17,615 nucleotides of DNA from Hinthialibacter sp964556895 (GTDB taxonomy: Bacteria; Hinthialibacterota; Hinthialibacteria; Hinthialibacterales; Hinthialibacteraceae): assembly GCA_964556895.1 (NCBI GenBank), contig CAZKYC010000091.1, positions 1 to 17,615 on the forward strand. Reading direction: 5' to 3'. Under the pieces are notes generated by a model. It ran no database searches. It had not been told where the DNA came from and saw nothing but the letters and a program-made list of their open reading frames with translations. The position numbers and the translations under genes were made by a program. This document shows, piece after piece, positions 7,988-15,599 of this stretch; position 1 is the first letter of the stretch, and each line of letters opens with the position of its first letter.

Positions 7988-8018
7988 TTGATCTCACACA
8001 TTATATCCCTTGTATAAC
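7988..8018 (+). promoter_or_regulatory. candidate promoter of the Gfo/Idh-isomerase pair
   Basis: TTGATC (7988-7993) is followed 17 nt later by TGTATA (8011-8016), or by TATAAC with a 19-nt spacer. This would leave a leader of about 100 nt before the ATG at 8123, containing the TTGGTTT/AAACCAA inverted repeat. The boxes are only moderately good. Confidence 0.25.
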
Positions 8019-8122
8019 TCTTACAATTTGGTTTGCCTCATGGGATTATGGTTCCAATAAAAACCAAGAAAAGATGGACAATGTTCAAACTCATTTAATT
8101 CACTCTATTTAGGAGAACAGTT

Positions 8123-9274
8123 ATGTCGTATTCATCCATCGGAGCCGCCGTGGTCGGTGCAGGGTTTATCGGGCCGGTTCATCTTGAGGCGTTACGCAGG
8201 CTCGGTGTTAACGTGACGGGCATTTTAGGTTGTGACGAAGCCGAGTCACAAGCAGCCAAAGAGGCAAACGGCGTCACCAAAGCCTATGGAAGTTATGACG
8301 ATGTGTTGGCTGACGCTGAAGTTGACAGCGTCCACCTGGCTGTGCCCAATGTCTTACACTTCAACATGGCGAAACAAGCGCTTGAAGCGGGCAAACACGT
8401 CATGTGTGAAAAACCGCTGGCAATGACTAGCGCTGAGACGCAGGAATTAGTCAATTTGGCCAAGACAAAAGCTCTGGCCGCGGGCGTGTGTTATAACGTG
8501 CGGTTTTATCCAATCAATTTAGAAGCACGACATAAAGTCCAATCCGGCGAGATAGGCGATGTCATTCTCATCAATGGCGGTTATGTTCAAGACTGGTTGT
8601 TGTATGACACCGATTACAACTGGCGGGTGTTGGCCGACCAGGGCGGCGCCCTGCGCGCTGTCGCAGATATCGGCACCCACTGGATGGACCTGATTCAAAC
8701 CATCACCGGGCTGAAGATTCAATCCGTCTTTGCTGACCTGCACACCGTTCATAGCGTCCGCAAGCGCCCCAAAGTCGAGGTTGAAACCTTTACAGGCAAA
8801 ATGGGCGCAGAAACAGAAACAGAGCCAATCAACATCGACACCGAAGACTATGGCGCGTTGTTATTGCGCTTTTCGAACGGCGCGCGCGGCAACGTCAACG
8901 TCTCACAGGTGACAGCGGGGCGCAAAAACTGCATCCGTTACGAGATATCTGGAACCAAAGGCGCGCTTTCGTGGTGCAGCGAAACGCCAAACGATTTATG
9001 GATTGGCCACCGTGAACGTCCTAACGAAGTGTTGATGCGCGATCCGTCTCTGGTGTCTGAATTCCCTCGACGCTTTATCAATTATCCAGGCGGGCATAAC
9101 GAGGGGTTTCCTGACACATTTAAGCAGTGTTTTCGCGCGTTTTATGACACGATTCTCTCGGGCGATTTCACTACTGAGCCGCTCTACCCGACGTTTGAGT
9201 CGGGCCACCACGAAGTTCATCTTTGTGAAGCCATCTTAAAAAGCCACCGCGAACAACGCTGGATAGATGCTTAA
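8123..9274 (+). CDS. Gfo/Idh/MocA family NAD(P)-dependent oxidoreductase
   Basis: A 383-residue cytoplasmic dehydrogenase of normal family length. The Rossmann domain starts with VGAGFIG at residues 11-17. The family signature EKPLA lies at 96-100, with Lys97 the conserved catalytic lysine, and the substrate-side motif DIGTHWMDL is at 182-190, with His186 the usual second catalytic residue. Members oxidise or reduce a secondary hydroxyl of sugars, glycosides or inositols; C3 oxidation of glycosides is common when a TIM-barrel isomerase is the neighbour. Start: ATG at 8123 behind AGGAG with 7-nt spacing. It is followed after 26 bp by such an isomerase, so the two probably form an operon and act in sequence. 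The substrate cannot be told from sequence; no signal peptide is present. Confidence 0.9.
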   Translation: MSYSSIGAAVVGAGFIGPVHLEALRRLGVNVTGILGCDEAESQAAKEANGVTKAYGSYDDVLADAEVDSVHLAVPNVLHFNMAKQALEAGKHVMCEKPLAMTSAETQELVNLAKTKALAAGVCYNVRFYPINLEARHKVQSGEIGDVILINGGYVQDWLLYDTDYNWRVLADQGGALRAVADIGTHWMDLIQTITGLKIQSVFADLHTVHSVRKRPKVEVETFTGKMGAETETEPINIDTEDYGALLLRFSNGARGNVNVSQVTAGRKNCIRYEISGTKGALSWCSETPNDLWIGHRERPNEVLMRDPSLVSEFPRRFINYPGGHNEGFPDTFKQCFRAFYDTILSGDFTTEPLYPTFESGHHEVHLCEAILKSHREQRWIDA

Positions 9275-9300
9275 ACCAGTAATCTAGAAAGGGTACGACA

Positions 9301-10221
9301 ATGCAGCTTGGATTCGTTAGCGCCATTCTTCCTGATTTGAGCTTAGAAGATGTTTTCTCCTTCGCCGGACAAGAAGGCTATGACTGTGTCGAGGTGATGT
9401 GCTGGCCAAAAGGCAAGGCCGAGCGCCGTTACGCAGGGATTACCCACATTGACTGCGCAGAATTCAGCGCCGATGACGCCAAGTTTGTCAACGACTTGGC
9501 GGCGGCCAATGGCGTCACCGTCAGTGGGCTGGGCTACTACCCGAACCCGCTGGCGCCAGACCCAGACGAAGCCAAAACCGCGGTGGCGCATATCAAGGAG
9601 GTTATCAAGGCCTCTGCGTTATTGGGCGTCAAACGAATGAACACCTTTGTTGGCCGCGATTGGACAAAATCAGTTGATGACAATTGGCCGCGCTTTCTTG
9701 AAACCTGGAAAGACCTGATCAAATTCGCTGAAGACCAAGATGTGAAAGTCGGCATCGAAAACTGCCCCATGTTTTTCAGCAGCGATGAATGGCCAGGCGG
9801 CAAAAACCTGGCGTGTACGCCAGCCATCTGGCGGCGCATGTTTGAAGAGGTCCCCAGCGACCATTTCGGGCTAAATTTTGACCCCTCTCACCTAGTCTGG
9901 CTCCATATTGATTATTTGCAAGCGATTCGTAACTTTATTGATAAAATTTCACACGCTCATGCCAAAGACGTGCGTCTTGATCTACATCGCCTTGATGAAG
10001 TCGGCGTCATGGCCCACCCGCTTGAGTTTCATAATCCAAAGTTACCTGGCTTGGGAGAAGTTGATTGGGGCAAGTTTGTGTCTGTGCTAGGCGATTGCGG
10101 CTATGATGGCCCGGTGTGCGTCGAAGTCGAAGACCGCGCTTATGAAGGCACGCTTGAAAACCGAAAAGCCGCCTTACGCCAAAGCCACACCTACTTACGC
10201 CAGTTTATTCCGAAGCGGTAA
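9301..10221 (+). CDS. sugar phosphate isomerase/epimerase-like TIM-barrel protein (AP endonuclease 2 family)
   Basis: A 306-residue protein of the xylose isomerase-like/AP_endonuc_2 superfamily. Metal-ligand candidates appear in the expected order: Glu153 (GIEN), Asp194 and His197 (FDPSH), His218/His220 (HAHAKD), and Glu275/Glu277 (VEVED). WPKGKAERRY near 36-44 and NPLAPD near 82-87 lie in loops that usually shape the substrate pocket. Such enzymes isomerise or epimerise keto-sugars, and relatives encoded beside Gfo/Idh enzymes act on 3-keto-glycosides or keto-inositols. The ATG at 9301 has AAGGG about 8 nt upstream. It is the last gene of a two-gene unit and is followed by a strong terminator. 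The exact reaction is unknown. Confidence 0.85.
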   Translation: MQLGFVSAILPDLSLEDVFSFAGQEGYDCVEVMCWPKGKAERRYAGITHIDCAEFSADDAKFVNDLAAANGVTVSGLGYYPNPLAPDPDEAKTAVAHIKEVIKASALLGVKRMNTFVGRDWTKSVDDNWPRFLETWKDLIKFAEDQDVKVGIENCPMFFSSDEWPGGKNLACTPAIWRRMFEEVPSDHFGLNFDPSHLVWLHIDYLQAIRNFIDKISHAHAKDVRLDLHRLDEVGVMAHPLEFHNPKLPGLGEVDWGKFVSVLGDCGYDGPVCVEVEDRAYEGTLENRKAALRQSHTYLRQFIPKR

Positions 10222-10237
10222 TGCGAGATAAATTGAT

Positions 10238-10271
10238 AAAAAGTCGGGGCGCTTCTCTGCCCCGGCTTTTT
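10238..10271. terminator. bidirectional rho-independent terminator
   Basis: AAAAAGTCGGGGC (10238-10250) pairs with GCCCCGGCTTTTT (10259-10271) around an 8-nt loop: 13 bp with one wobble, A-run on one side and T-run on the other. It begins 17 bp after the stop of the rightward isomerase gene. Read on the minus strand it is equally good, and it lies about 135 nt beyond the stop of the leftward E2 gene, so it probably ends both converging units. Confidence 0.85.
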
Positions 10272-10406
10272 CATTTTCAGACAGCAATTCAAACATCACT
10301 CATGTTGCATGTAGAACTTGAAACCAAGAATACAATTCATGTGGGAAATTTGAGTTTTCATCCATTATTCCATACACTGACAAATTTCTATCTATCATTT
10401 AACAAA

Positions 10407-11612
10407 CTAACGTGTAATCAGCCCAGGCTTTTCTAACAGGCGTTTGAGTTCGCTTAAAAACGCGGCGCCGGCGGCGCCGTCAATCGCGCGATGGTCAGCG
10501 CTTAACGAAAGCGCCATACGTTTCCCGGCTTCTATGGCCCCATTGTTGACAACCGCTTCATCCCGTACAGCGCCAACCGCCAAGATACAGGTCTGGGGCG
10601 GGAAAATCACTGCGTTGAATTTCTTAACGCCAAACATGCCCAGATTACTAATGGTGAAGGTACCGTTTTTCATATCAGTCGGCGTCAGGCGGTTGTTTTT
10701 GGCTTTTTTCATCATTTCAATTCGAGAGAGGGCGATTTCTTTCAGCGATTTTGACTCACACCCAACCAGAACTGGAATCACAACGCCCTTCTCGCTCGCT
10801 GCGGCCAAGCCGATATTGGCTTGATTAAATTGGCGCACAGTCTGGTTGATGAAATGGCTATTGAGTGTTGGATGTGAATTCAACGCGGACGCGCAGGCTT
10901 TGATAATAAAGTCGCTTAACGTGAGTTTGACCCCAGCCCATTTTTGCTGAAGCAGGTCTTTTGATTCACATAGCGGTCCTGCGTCGACTTCCATATCGAC
11001 AAAGAAATGAGGAATCGGCCCAAGACTTTGTGTTAGCGTGTTGGCGATGGTTAAACGAAACGAACTAAGCGGGATGTCTTGATAGGCGGCGTCGCCATAA
11101 TCGCTCTGCGGCGCGGCGGGCGCGGCCCCACTCATGGCTTCGGCAATGTCGCGTTTAATGATGCGCCCATGTGGGCCGCTGCCTTGGATAGAGGCCAAGT
11201 CGACGCCGTTCTCGGCTGCATATCGCGCGGCGGCGGGAGACGCGATAATCTTATTGGGCATCGCCGATTCAATCGTTTCCTGTTTCGTTTGTTTCTTGAC
11301 TTGAGAAAAAAGTCGGGGTTGCTTTTTGACCTCATTTTGTTGAGTGTAAGCTAACAGCGCTGAAACGTCTTCTTCTTTCTTCCCTACAATGGCGATGGGG
11401 TTTCCGATGGGAACCACGTCATCCACAACGGCGATTTGGTGTAATAACACGCCGCTTTCGGTTGATTCGATTTCCATCGCCGCTTTGTCGGTTTCGACTT
11501 CAGCGATGGCGTCGCCTTCATTGACTGAAGCGCCTGGTTCAACCATCCAACTAAGAATTTTGCCTTCTGACATCGCCTCGGTCAGTTTAGGCATATCAAT
11601 AAATTCAGCCAT
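10407..11612 (-). CDS. E2 dihydrolipoamide acyltransferase of a 2-oxo acid/acetoin dehydrogenase complex
   Basis: A 401-residue E2 with the standard layout: one lipoyl domain at 1-78 with the lipoylated lysine Lys43 in ETDKAAMEIES; a linker to about 120; a peripheral-subunit-binding domain at about 121-158 (SPAAARYAAENGVDL, GSGPHGRIIKRDI); and the acyltransferase domain at about 178-400 ending in the active site DHRAIDG, with His374 and Asp378. It transfers the acyl group made by E1 from lipoamide to CoA. ATG 11612 is preceded by GAGAGG and sits 13 bp after the Gfo/Idh gene. It is the last gene of the operon, separated from the E1 genes by the aldolase, isomerase and oxidoreductase genes. The E3 lipoamide dehydrogenase is absent from the window. 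Acetoin, pyruvate and branched-chain E2s cannot be told apart by these motifs. Confidence 0.9.
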   Translation of the reverse strand: MAEFIDMPKLTEAMSEGKILSWMVEPGASVNEGDAIAEVETDKAAMEIESTESGVLLHQIAVVDDVVPIGNPIAIVGKKEEDVSALLAYTQQNEVKKQPRLFSQVKKQTKQETIESAMPNKIIASPAAARYAAENGVDLASIQGSGPHGRIIKRDIAEAMSGAAPAAPQSDYGDAAYQDIPLSSFRLTIANTLTQSLGPIPHFFVDMEVDAGPLCESKDLLQQKWAGVKLTLSDFIIKACASALNSHPTLNSHFINQTVRQFNQANIGLAAASEKGVVIPVLVGCESKSLKEIALSRIEMMKKAKNNRLTPTDMKNGTFTISNLGMFGVKKFNAVIFPPQTCILAVGAVRDEAVVNNGAIEAGKRMALSLSADHRAIDGAAGAAFLSELKRLLEKPGLITR

Positions 11613-11625
11613 TCAATGCGCCTCT

Positions 11626-12798
11626 CTAATTACTCAGTTTGACCCAGCGTGAGCCGTTCTGACACGACTCAAGCGCTTTCTCGATAAACACCATTTCACG
11701 CAACCCGTCATACACCGTGGGAAAATCATACTGATCGGGCGAAAGCGGCTTTTCGTCAATATGGGCGCGAACCGCTTCGATGATGCCAACATAAATATTC
11801 GCAAACGATTCAAGAAAGCCTTCTGGGTGCCCGGTCGGAAAGCGGGTGGATGACGCGGCGTGTTCAGCGAGATAGCCCTGACCGCGCGTCAGAACTTGGC
11901 GGGGTTGGTTGTATTGATACAGTTTTAATTCGTTGGGGGTTTCTTGTTCCCAGATGATGGCGCCTTGGCTGCAATAAATCTTTAAGCGCAGTCCGTTCTC
12001 TTCTCCAGTAGCGATCTGGCTGATGGTCATCACGCCTTTACCGCCGCCCTGAAAGCGCAGAAGAAAATTCATGTCTTCATCAAGAACGCGGTCAGGGAGA
12101 AACGTACTTTTGTCGGCGCACAATTCGGTCACAGGGTCGCCAGTAATGTATTCCAACAAGTTGATGCAATGCGAACCGCAGTCGGCGAGAGTTCCGGCAG
12201 GGCCTGCTTGAGAGGGGTCCGTACGCCAGACGGCTTGCTTCTGGCCTTCTTTTTCGTGGGGATACATAAAAAAGTCTTGCATGTATTCAACAAGCACTTT
12301 TCTGACTTGCCCCATCGCGCCGCTTTTGAACAAACTTCGCGCGTGGCGCAGCAAGGCCGTCCCGGTGTAGTTATGAGTCAGGCCAAACACCAAACCTGTT
12401 TTCTCGACCAAGTCGACCAGTTCTTGCGCTTCGGCGACAGAGGTTGCCAGGGGTTTGTCGCAAACAACATGAATGCCGTGATTCAAAAACGCCTTTGCAA
12501 TCACCGTGTGTGAGGTGTTTGGTGTGGCGATGATAACAAAATCAATGCGCTGGTCGTCAGGAAGGCCTGCTTCATTGGCGGCCATCATTTCATAGTTGTC
12601 ATAGCAACGGCTGGGATCAAGGTAGAGGTCTTTGCCAGTTTGTCTGGTATTTTCAGGATCGCGTGAAAAGCAGCCCGCGACAAGTTCCGCCTGAAGGTCG
12701 ACCTGGGCCGCCAAGCGATGGACAACGCCAATAAACGCCCCCTGTCCGCCTCCGATCACGCCAACCCGCAGTTTTCGTTTCCAAGAACCAAACATCAT
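11626..12798 (-). CDS. Gfo/Idh/MocA family oxidoreductase (operon copy)
   Basis: A 390-residue NAD(P)-dependent dehydrogenase. The glycine-rich nucleotide-binding loop is VIGGGQGAFIG (14-24). The family signature appears as CDKPLA (113-118, Lys115), with Asp in place of the usual Glu, a common variant. ADCGSHCINL (205-214) gives the His210 expected near the substrate. The insert QAVWRTDPSQAGPAG at about 188-202 is seen in several sugar and inositol dehydrogenases. ATG 12798 is followed by a second ATG; GGAGAGG lies just before them. Gaps to its neighbours are 12 and 13 bp, so it is firmly inside the operon. It probably performs the first oxidation or a later redox step. It is only distantly similar to the enzyme encoded at 8123-9274, so the pair is not a recent duplication. 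Confidence 0.9.
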   Translation of the reverse strand: MMFGSWKRKLRVGVIGGGQGAFIGVVHRLAAQVDLQAELVAGCFSRDPENTRQTGKDLYLDPSRCYDNYEMMAANEAGLPDDQRIDFVIIATPNTSHTVIAKAFLNHGIHVVCDKPLATSVAEAQELVDLVEKTGLVFGLTHNYTGTALLRHARSLFKSGAMGQVRKVLVEYMQDFFMYPHEKEGQKQAVWRTDPSQAGPAGTLADCGSHCINLLEYITGDPVTELCADKSTFLPDRVLDEDMNFLLRFQGGGKGVMTISQIATGEENGLRLKIYCSQGAIIWEQETPNELKLYQYNQPRQVLTRGQGYLAEHAASSTRFPTGHPEGFLESFANIYVGIIEAVRAHIDEKPLSPDQYDFPTVYDGLREMVFIEKALESCQNGSRWVKLSN

Positions 12799-12810
12799 CG
12801 CCTCTCCGGA

Positions 12811-13812
12811 TTACGATTTGGCTTTCATGATGCAGTCGCGAACCAGTTCCGCCATTTCCGGGCCGAACGTCCCTGACTGGCGCATGTCAGCCGCGCCTTG
12901 TTTTTTGATTTCTTGCACAATCTGTTTGGCCAGGATGAGATTGTCGCGAGAAATTTCGATGAAGCGGCGCGCCGAATCGCGATAAGGGAACAGGTCAAGC
13001 CCATACCAGCCGTCATAGCCCGCTTCATCCAAGACATACATTACAGAAACCAGGCGAATGAAGTTGACTGTACCCGGCGGCAGGTCGGCGTCGCATTGCT
13101 GGTCGTTATCGTTAAAGTGAGTGTGGTAAAGTTTGTTGTAACGAAGAATGAGCGCGAGTTGGTCTTCGAGGTTTTCAGACGCGATCAAACTATGGCCTAT
13201 GTCTAAGTTGATTCCAAAATGAGGGTCATTGATCTCGTTGACGATACATAACGCCTGGCCTGTGTTGCCCATCAAAATGTGAGAGCGCGGCTCAAACGGT
13301 TTGGGTTCAATACACAATTTGGTTTCGTATTTTTGTGAATGGAGATAGGCGAGAATAGTCTGAACGCTCTCAACATAGCGGTCAAACAACGAGCGATAGT
13401 CGCATTGCAGAGGAAAATCATTGCCATCGGTCGCAGGCCATAAGACGCTGATCGGTACGTTAAAGCGGGCGCCCATATCCAACGCGCTTTTGACGCGGTC
13501 GATCGCGTTGGAGCGGACCTTCGGGTCAGTGTCGGCCAAAGCGCCGAACTTATATTGTTTCTCCGTCCAGGTGTGGCCGCACAATTGGACGATTTGAAGG
13601 TTGTAGTCATTGAGAACGTTTTCGATCTCATCGACATTGTCGTCGTTGATTTCTGTTGGAATGTGAATTTCGATGCCGTCGACGCCTTCAATCTCACCGA
13701 CTTGTTTGATGCGGTCAATGATCGGCACAAAATCTCCAAAGCCATTCACGTTAAAGCGGTCTACCAGGTTGGTGTTGCCCCAGATCCCCATCGAAATTTT
13801 CAAATCGCTCAT
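12811..13812 (-). CDS. xylose isomerase-like TIM-barrel sugar isomerase
   Basis: A 333-residue protein of the xylose isomerase-like superfamily. The strand motif CIEPKPFEPRSHI (167-179, Glu169) closely resembles the EPKPNEPR block of true xylose isomerases. Asp204 and His207 (LDIGHS), His232 and Asp235/Asp237 (HFNDND), and Asp273 (GLDLFPYRD) supply the other likely metal ligands. True xylose isomerases are usually 385-440 residues long, so this is a shorter relative and its substrate is probably a different sugar or ketose. Start: ATG at 13812, which has GGGGAGAA just upstream; the alternative TTG at 13827 would lie on that ribosome-binding site. Spacing is 53 bp from the aldolase gene and 12 bp to the oxidoreductase gene. 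Confidence 0.88.
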   Translation of the reverse strand: MSDLKISMGIWGNTNLVDRFNVNGFGDFVPIIDRIKQVGEIEGVDGIEIHIPTEINDDNVDEIENVLNDYNLQIVQLCGHTWTEKQYKFGALADTDPKVRSNAIDRVKSALDMGARFNVPISVLWPATDGNDFPLQCDYRSLFDRYVESVQTILAYLHSQKYETKLCIEPKPFEPRSHILMGNTGQALCIVNEINDPHFGINLDIGHSLIASENLEDQLALILRYNKLYHTHFNDNDQQCDADLPPGTVNFIRLVSVMYVLDEAGYDGWYGLDLFPYRDSARRFIEISRDNLILAKQIVQEIKKQGAADMRQSGTFGPEMAELVRDCIMKAKS

Positions 13813-13865
13813 TTCTGTTCTCCCCAAACTAATGGTAATACTGTTAAAATTCAGAATTACACTAT

Positions 13866-14513
13866 CTATTGCGGAACCGTCTTCCAGTCGCGGTCAAACT
13901 GTTCGATGCCAGTATCGGTCAGCGGGTGTTTATACAATTGAAAGAAGATATCCGCCGGCACGGTTGCGATTCCCGCCCCCGCGCGCAACGACCAAAGCAC
14001 ATGGTGTTGGTTTTTTAAACTGGCAGTGAGAATCTCGCCTGAATAGCCGTAGTTTTTTTTGATTTTGACCGAATCCAACACCAACTGTTCACTATCCGTC
14101 GCGATGGCGTCGAGACGGCCCAATACGATGCTGACAAACATCGCGCCGGCTTTTAGGGCCAGATAGGCTTGCGACGATGAGAAGATCATGGTCACGTTGG
14201 TGCGAATGCCGTAGTTGCCTTCGAGTTTCTGAACGGCTTTCATGCCTTCAACCGTCATCGGAATTTTAACATTGATGTTGTCGGCGATCTTCACCATCTC
14301 TTTGGCGGAAGCGACCAACTCGTCACATGCGGCGCCAATCGCTTCGACGCTGACCGGGCCGCTGACGATTTGGCAGATTTCTTCCATTGTCTTTCGATAA
14401 GGCGCGCCAGTCTTGGCGAGGTGAGATGGGTTGGTCGTAACACCATCTAATAGCCCGGTGTCATTGGCGCGGCGAATGTCTTCAACGTTGGCGGTATCAA
14501 GAAATAGTTTCAT
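13866..14513 (-). CDS. transaldolase-like aldolase (FSA/TalC family) with altered active site
   Basis: A 215-residue class I aldolase of the small transaldolase family, normal length 214-220. FLDTAN (4-9, Asp6), TTNPS (26-30, Asn28) and NVKIPMT with the Schiff-base lysine Lys83 are intact, as are ASLK (164-167) and the terminal FDRDW. Aligned by eye with E. coli FsaA, Gln59 is Glu57 here, as in transaldolases, while the catalytic Tyr131 (Phe in transaldolase) is Val130 within FVSIVLGRLDAI, and the SPYV/SPFV proline is lost. So neither fructose-6-phosphate aldolase nor ordinary transaldolase activity can be assumed. Start: ATG 14513 agrees with the family N-terminus; a TTG at 14528 overlapping the E1-beta stop is possible. 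There is no clear Shine-Dalgarno, and with an 11-bp gap it is probably translated by coupling. It likely carries out a retro-aldol cleavage in the operon's pathway. Confidence 0.88.
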   Translation of the reverse strand: MKLFLDTANVEDIRRANDTGLLDGVTTNPSHLAKTGAPYRKTMEEICQIVSGPVSVEAIGAACDELVASAKEMVKIADNINVKIPMTVEGMKAVQKLEGNYGIRTNVTMIFSSSQAYLALKAGAMFVSIVLGRLDAIATDSEQLVLDSVKIKKNYGYSGEILTASLKNQHHVLWSLRAGAGIATVPADIFFQLYKHPLTDTGIEQFDRDWKTVPQ

Positions 14514-14524
14514 GTTGGATTGTC

Positions 14525-15550
14525 TCAATCTGCATACACAGCGCGCTTGACGCCATTCACGATGTCATCAACCTGCGGCACGCTAATTTTTTCTAATGTT
14601 TCGTTATAGGGAATCGGCGTATTCAGCCCAGCGACGATCTCAATCGGAGCGTCAAGCGAGTCAAACGCTTCGGCCTGAATGATCGAAGCGATATCTGACG
14701 CGACGCCGCCGCGGCGCACCGCCTCTTGAGCAATGACGACATGCTCAGTCTTACGAACGGAATTAATGATAATTTCTGTGTCGAGTGGGACCAGCGTGCG
14801 TGGATCGACGACTTCCGCTTCGATTCCCTGTTCAGAGAGAATTTCCGCCGCCTCCAGGGCGCGTGGGACCATATTCGACCAGGCGACAATAGTGACGTCA
14901 TCGCCTTCGCGCTTAATATCGCCTTCGCCAAACGGGACAAGATATTCCTCATCGGGAACGTCTCCCTCATTGGCGTAAAGCAGTTTGTGTTCGATGAATA
15001 TGACCGGGTCGTCTGAGCGAATAGCAGATTTCAACAAACCCTTGGCGTCATAAGGGCATGACGGCATCGCCACTTTTAGGCCAGGGATATGATAAAAGAT
15101 GGCTTCTAAACTTTGCGAATGCTGCGCGGCGACGCCTGTGCCCGAACCGCCTTGGGTGCGTAACACCATTGGCACGGCGCCCGCCCCGCCTGTCATGAAT
15201 GAATATTTCGCCGCCTGGTTAATAATCTGGTCGAGAATCAACATCGAAAAATCAATAAAGAGAATTTCTACGATTGGTCGCATCCCGGCGATGGCGGCGC
15301 CGACGCCGACGCCAGTGAAACTGGCTTCAGCGATGGGCGTGTCGATCACGCGTTCAGGGCCAAATTCATTTAACAGGTCAACGGTTACTTTAAATGAACC
15401 GCCGCGCTCGGCGATGCCTTCCCCTAAGATAAAAACGGTAGGGTCGCGGCGCATCTCTTCTTTCAACGCTTCGTTGAGCGCATTTCGAATCGAAAGCGTC
15501 TTGGTCGCTTGGACTGTTTCGGTGGATACCATGGTCATAATTAAACCCAT
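14525..15550 (-). CDS. E1-beta subunit of a thiamine-diphosphate 2-oxo acid/acetoin dehydrogenase
   Basis: A 341-residue transketolase-like pyrimidine-binding and C-terminal domain protein, close to the usual 325-340. LGEGIAERGG (42-51) and IDTPIAEASFTG (69-80) carry the conserved glutamates; Glu75 is the one that contacts N1' of the thiamine pyrimidine. QHSQSLEA (143-150) and FIEHKLLY (185-192) are also family hallmarks. It forms an alpha2beta2 heterotetramer with the product of the gene just upstream and decarboxylates a 2-oxo acid, or cleaves a diketone or acetoin, onto lipoyl-E2. Start: ATG 15550, with in-frame ATGs at 15538 and 15532; none has a good Shine-Dalgarno, and family alignment starts only near residue 16, so the true start is uncertain. 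It sits 49 bp after E1-alpha. Confidence 0.9.
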   Translation of the reverse strand: MGLIMTMVSTETVQATKTLSIRNALNEALKEEMRRDPTVFILGEGIAERGGSFKVTVDLLNEFGPERVIDTPIAEASFTGVGVGAAIAGMRPIVEILFIDFSMLILDQIINQAAKYSFMTGGAGAVPMVLRTQGGSGTGVAAQHSQSLEAIFYHIPGLKVAMPSCPYDAKGLLKSAIRSDDPVIFIEHKLLYANEGDVPDEEYLVPFGEGDIKREGDDVTIVAWSNMVPRALEAAEILSEQGIEAEVVDPRTLVPLDTEIIINSVRKTEHVVIAQEAVRRGGVASDIASIIQAEAFDSLDAPIEIVAGLNTPIPYNETLEKISVPQVDDIVNGVKRAVYAD

Positions 15551-15599
15551 CTTGAAAAAACAGAGTCTATCACCGCCAATGGCTTGGGTACAACTAAAG

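Larger units (their letters stand above)
7835..8122. other. divergent AT-rich promoter region
   Basis: This is 288 bp between two divergently transcribed genes. It contains candidate promoters for each side (annotated separately), a small hairpin TGCGT-AAAA-ACGCA (7853-7866) in the leader of the leftward gene just before its Shine-Dalgarno, an AT palindrome AAAATT-AAG-AATTTT (7967-7981), and in the leader of the rightward gene the pair TTGGTTT (8028-8034) and AAACCAA (8061-8067) with a 26-nt loop. No reading frame is supported. Confidence 0.5.

Noticed and set aside
8123..12798. The two Gfo/Idh genes as a recent inverted duplication.
   Set aside because: The proteins differ in length, glycine-loop sequence, EKP against DKP motif and most other positions. 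They are only family-level homologues.
13812..13827. TTG at 13827 as the start of the xylose-isomerase-like gene.
   Set aside because: The TTG and following bases form the GGGGAGAA ribosome-binding site of the ATG at 13812, which also begins the natural first strand of the barrel.
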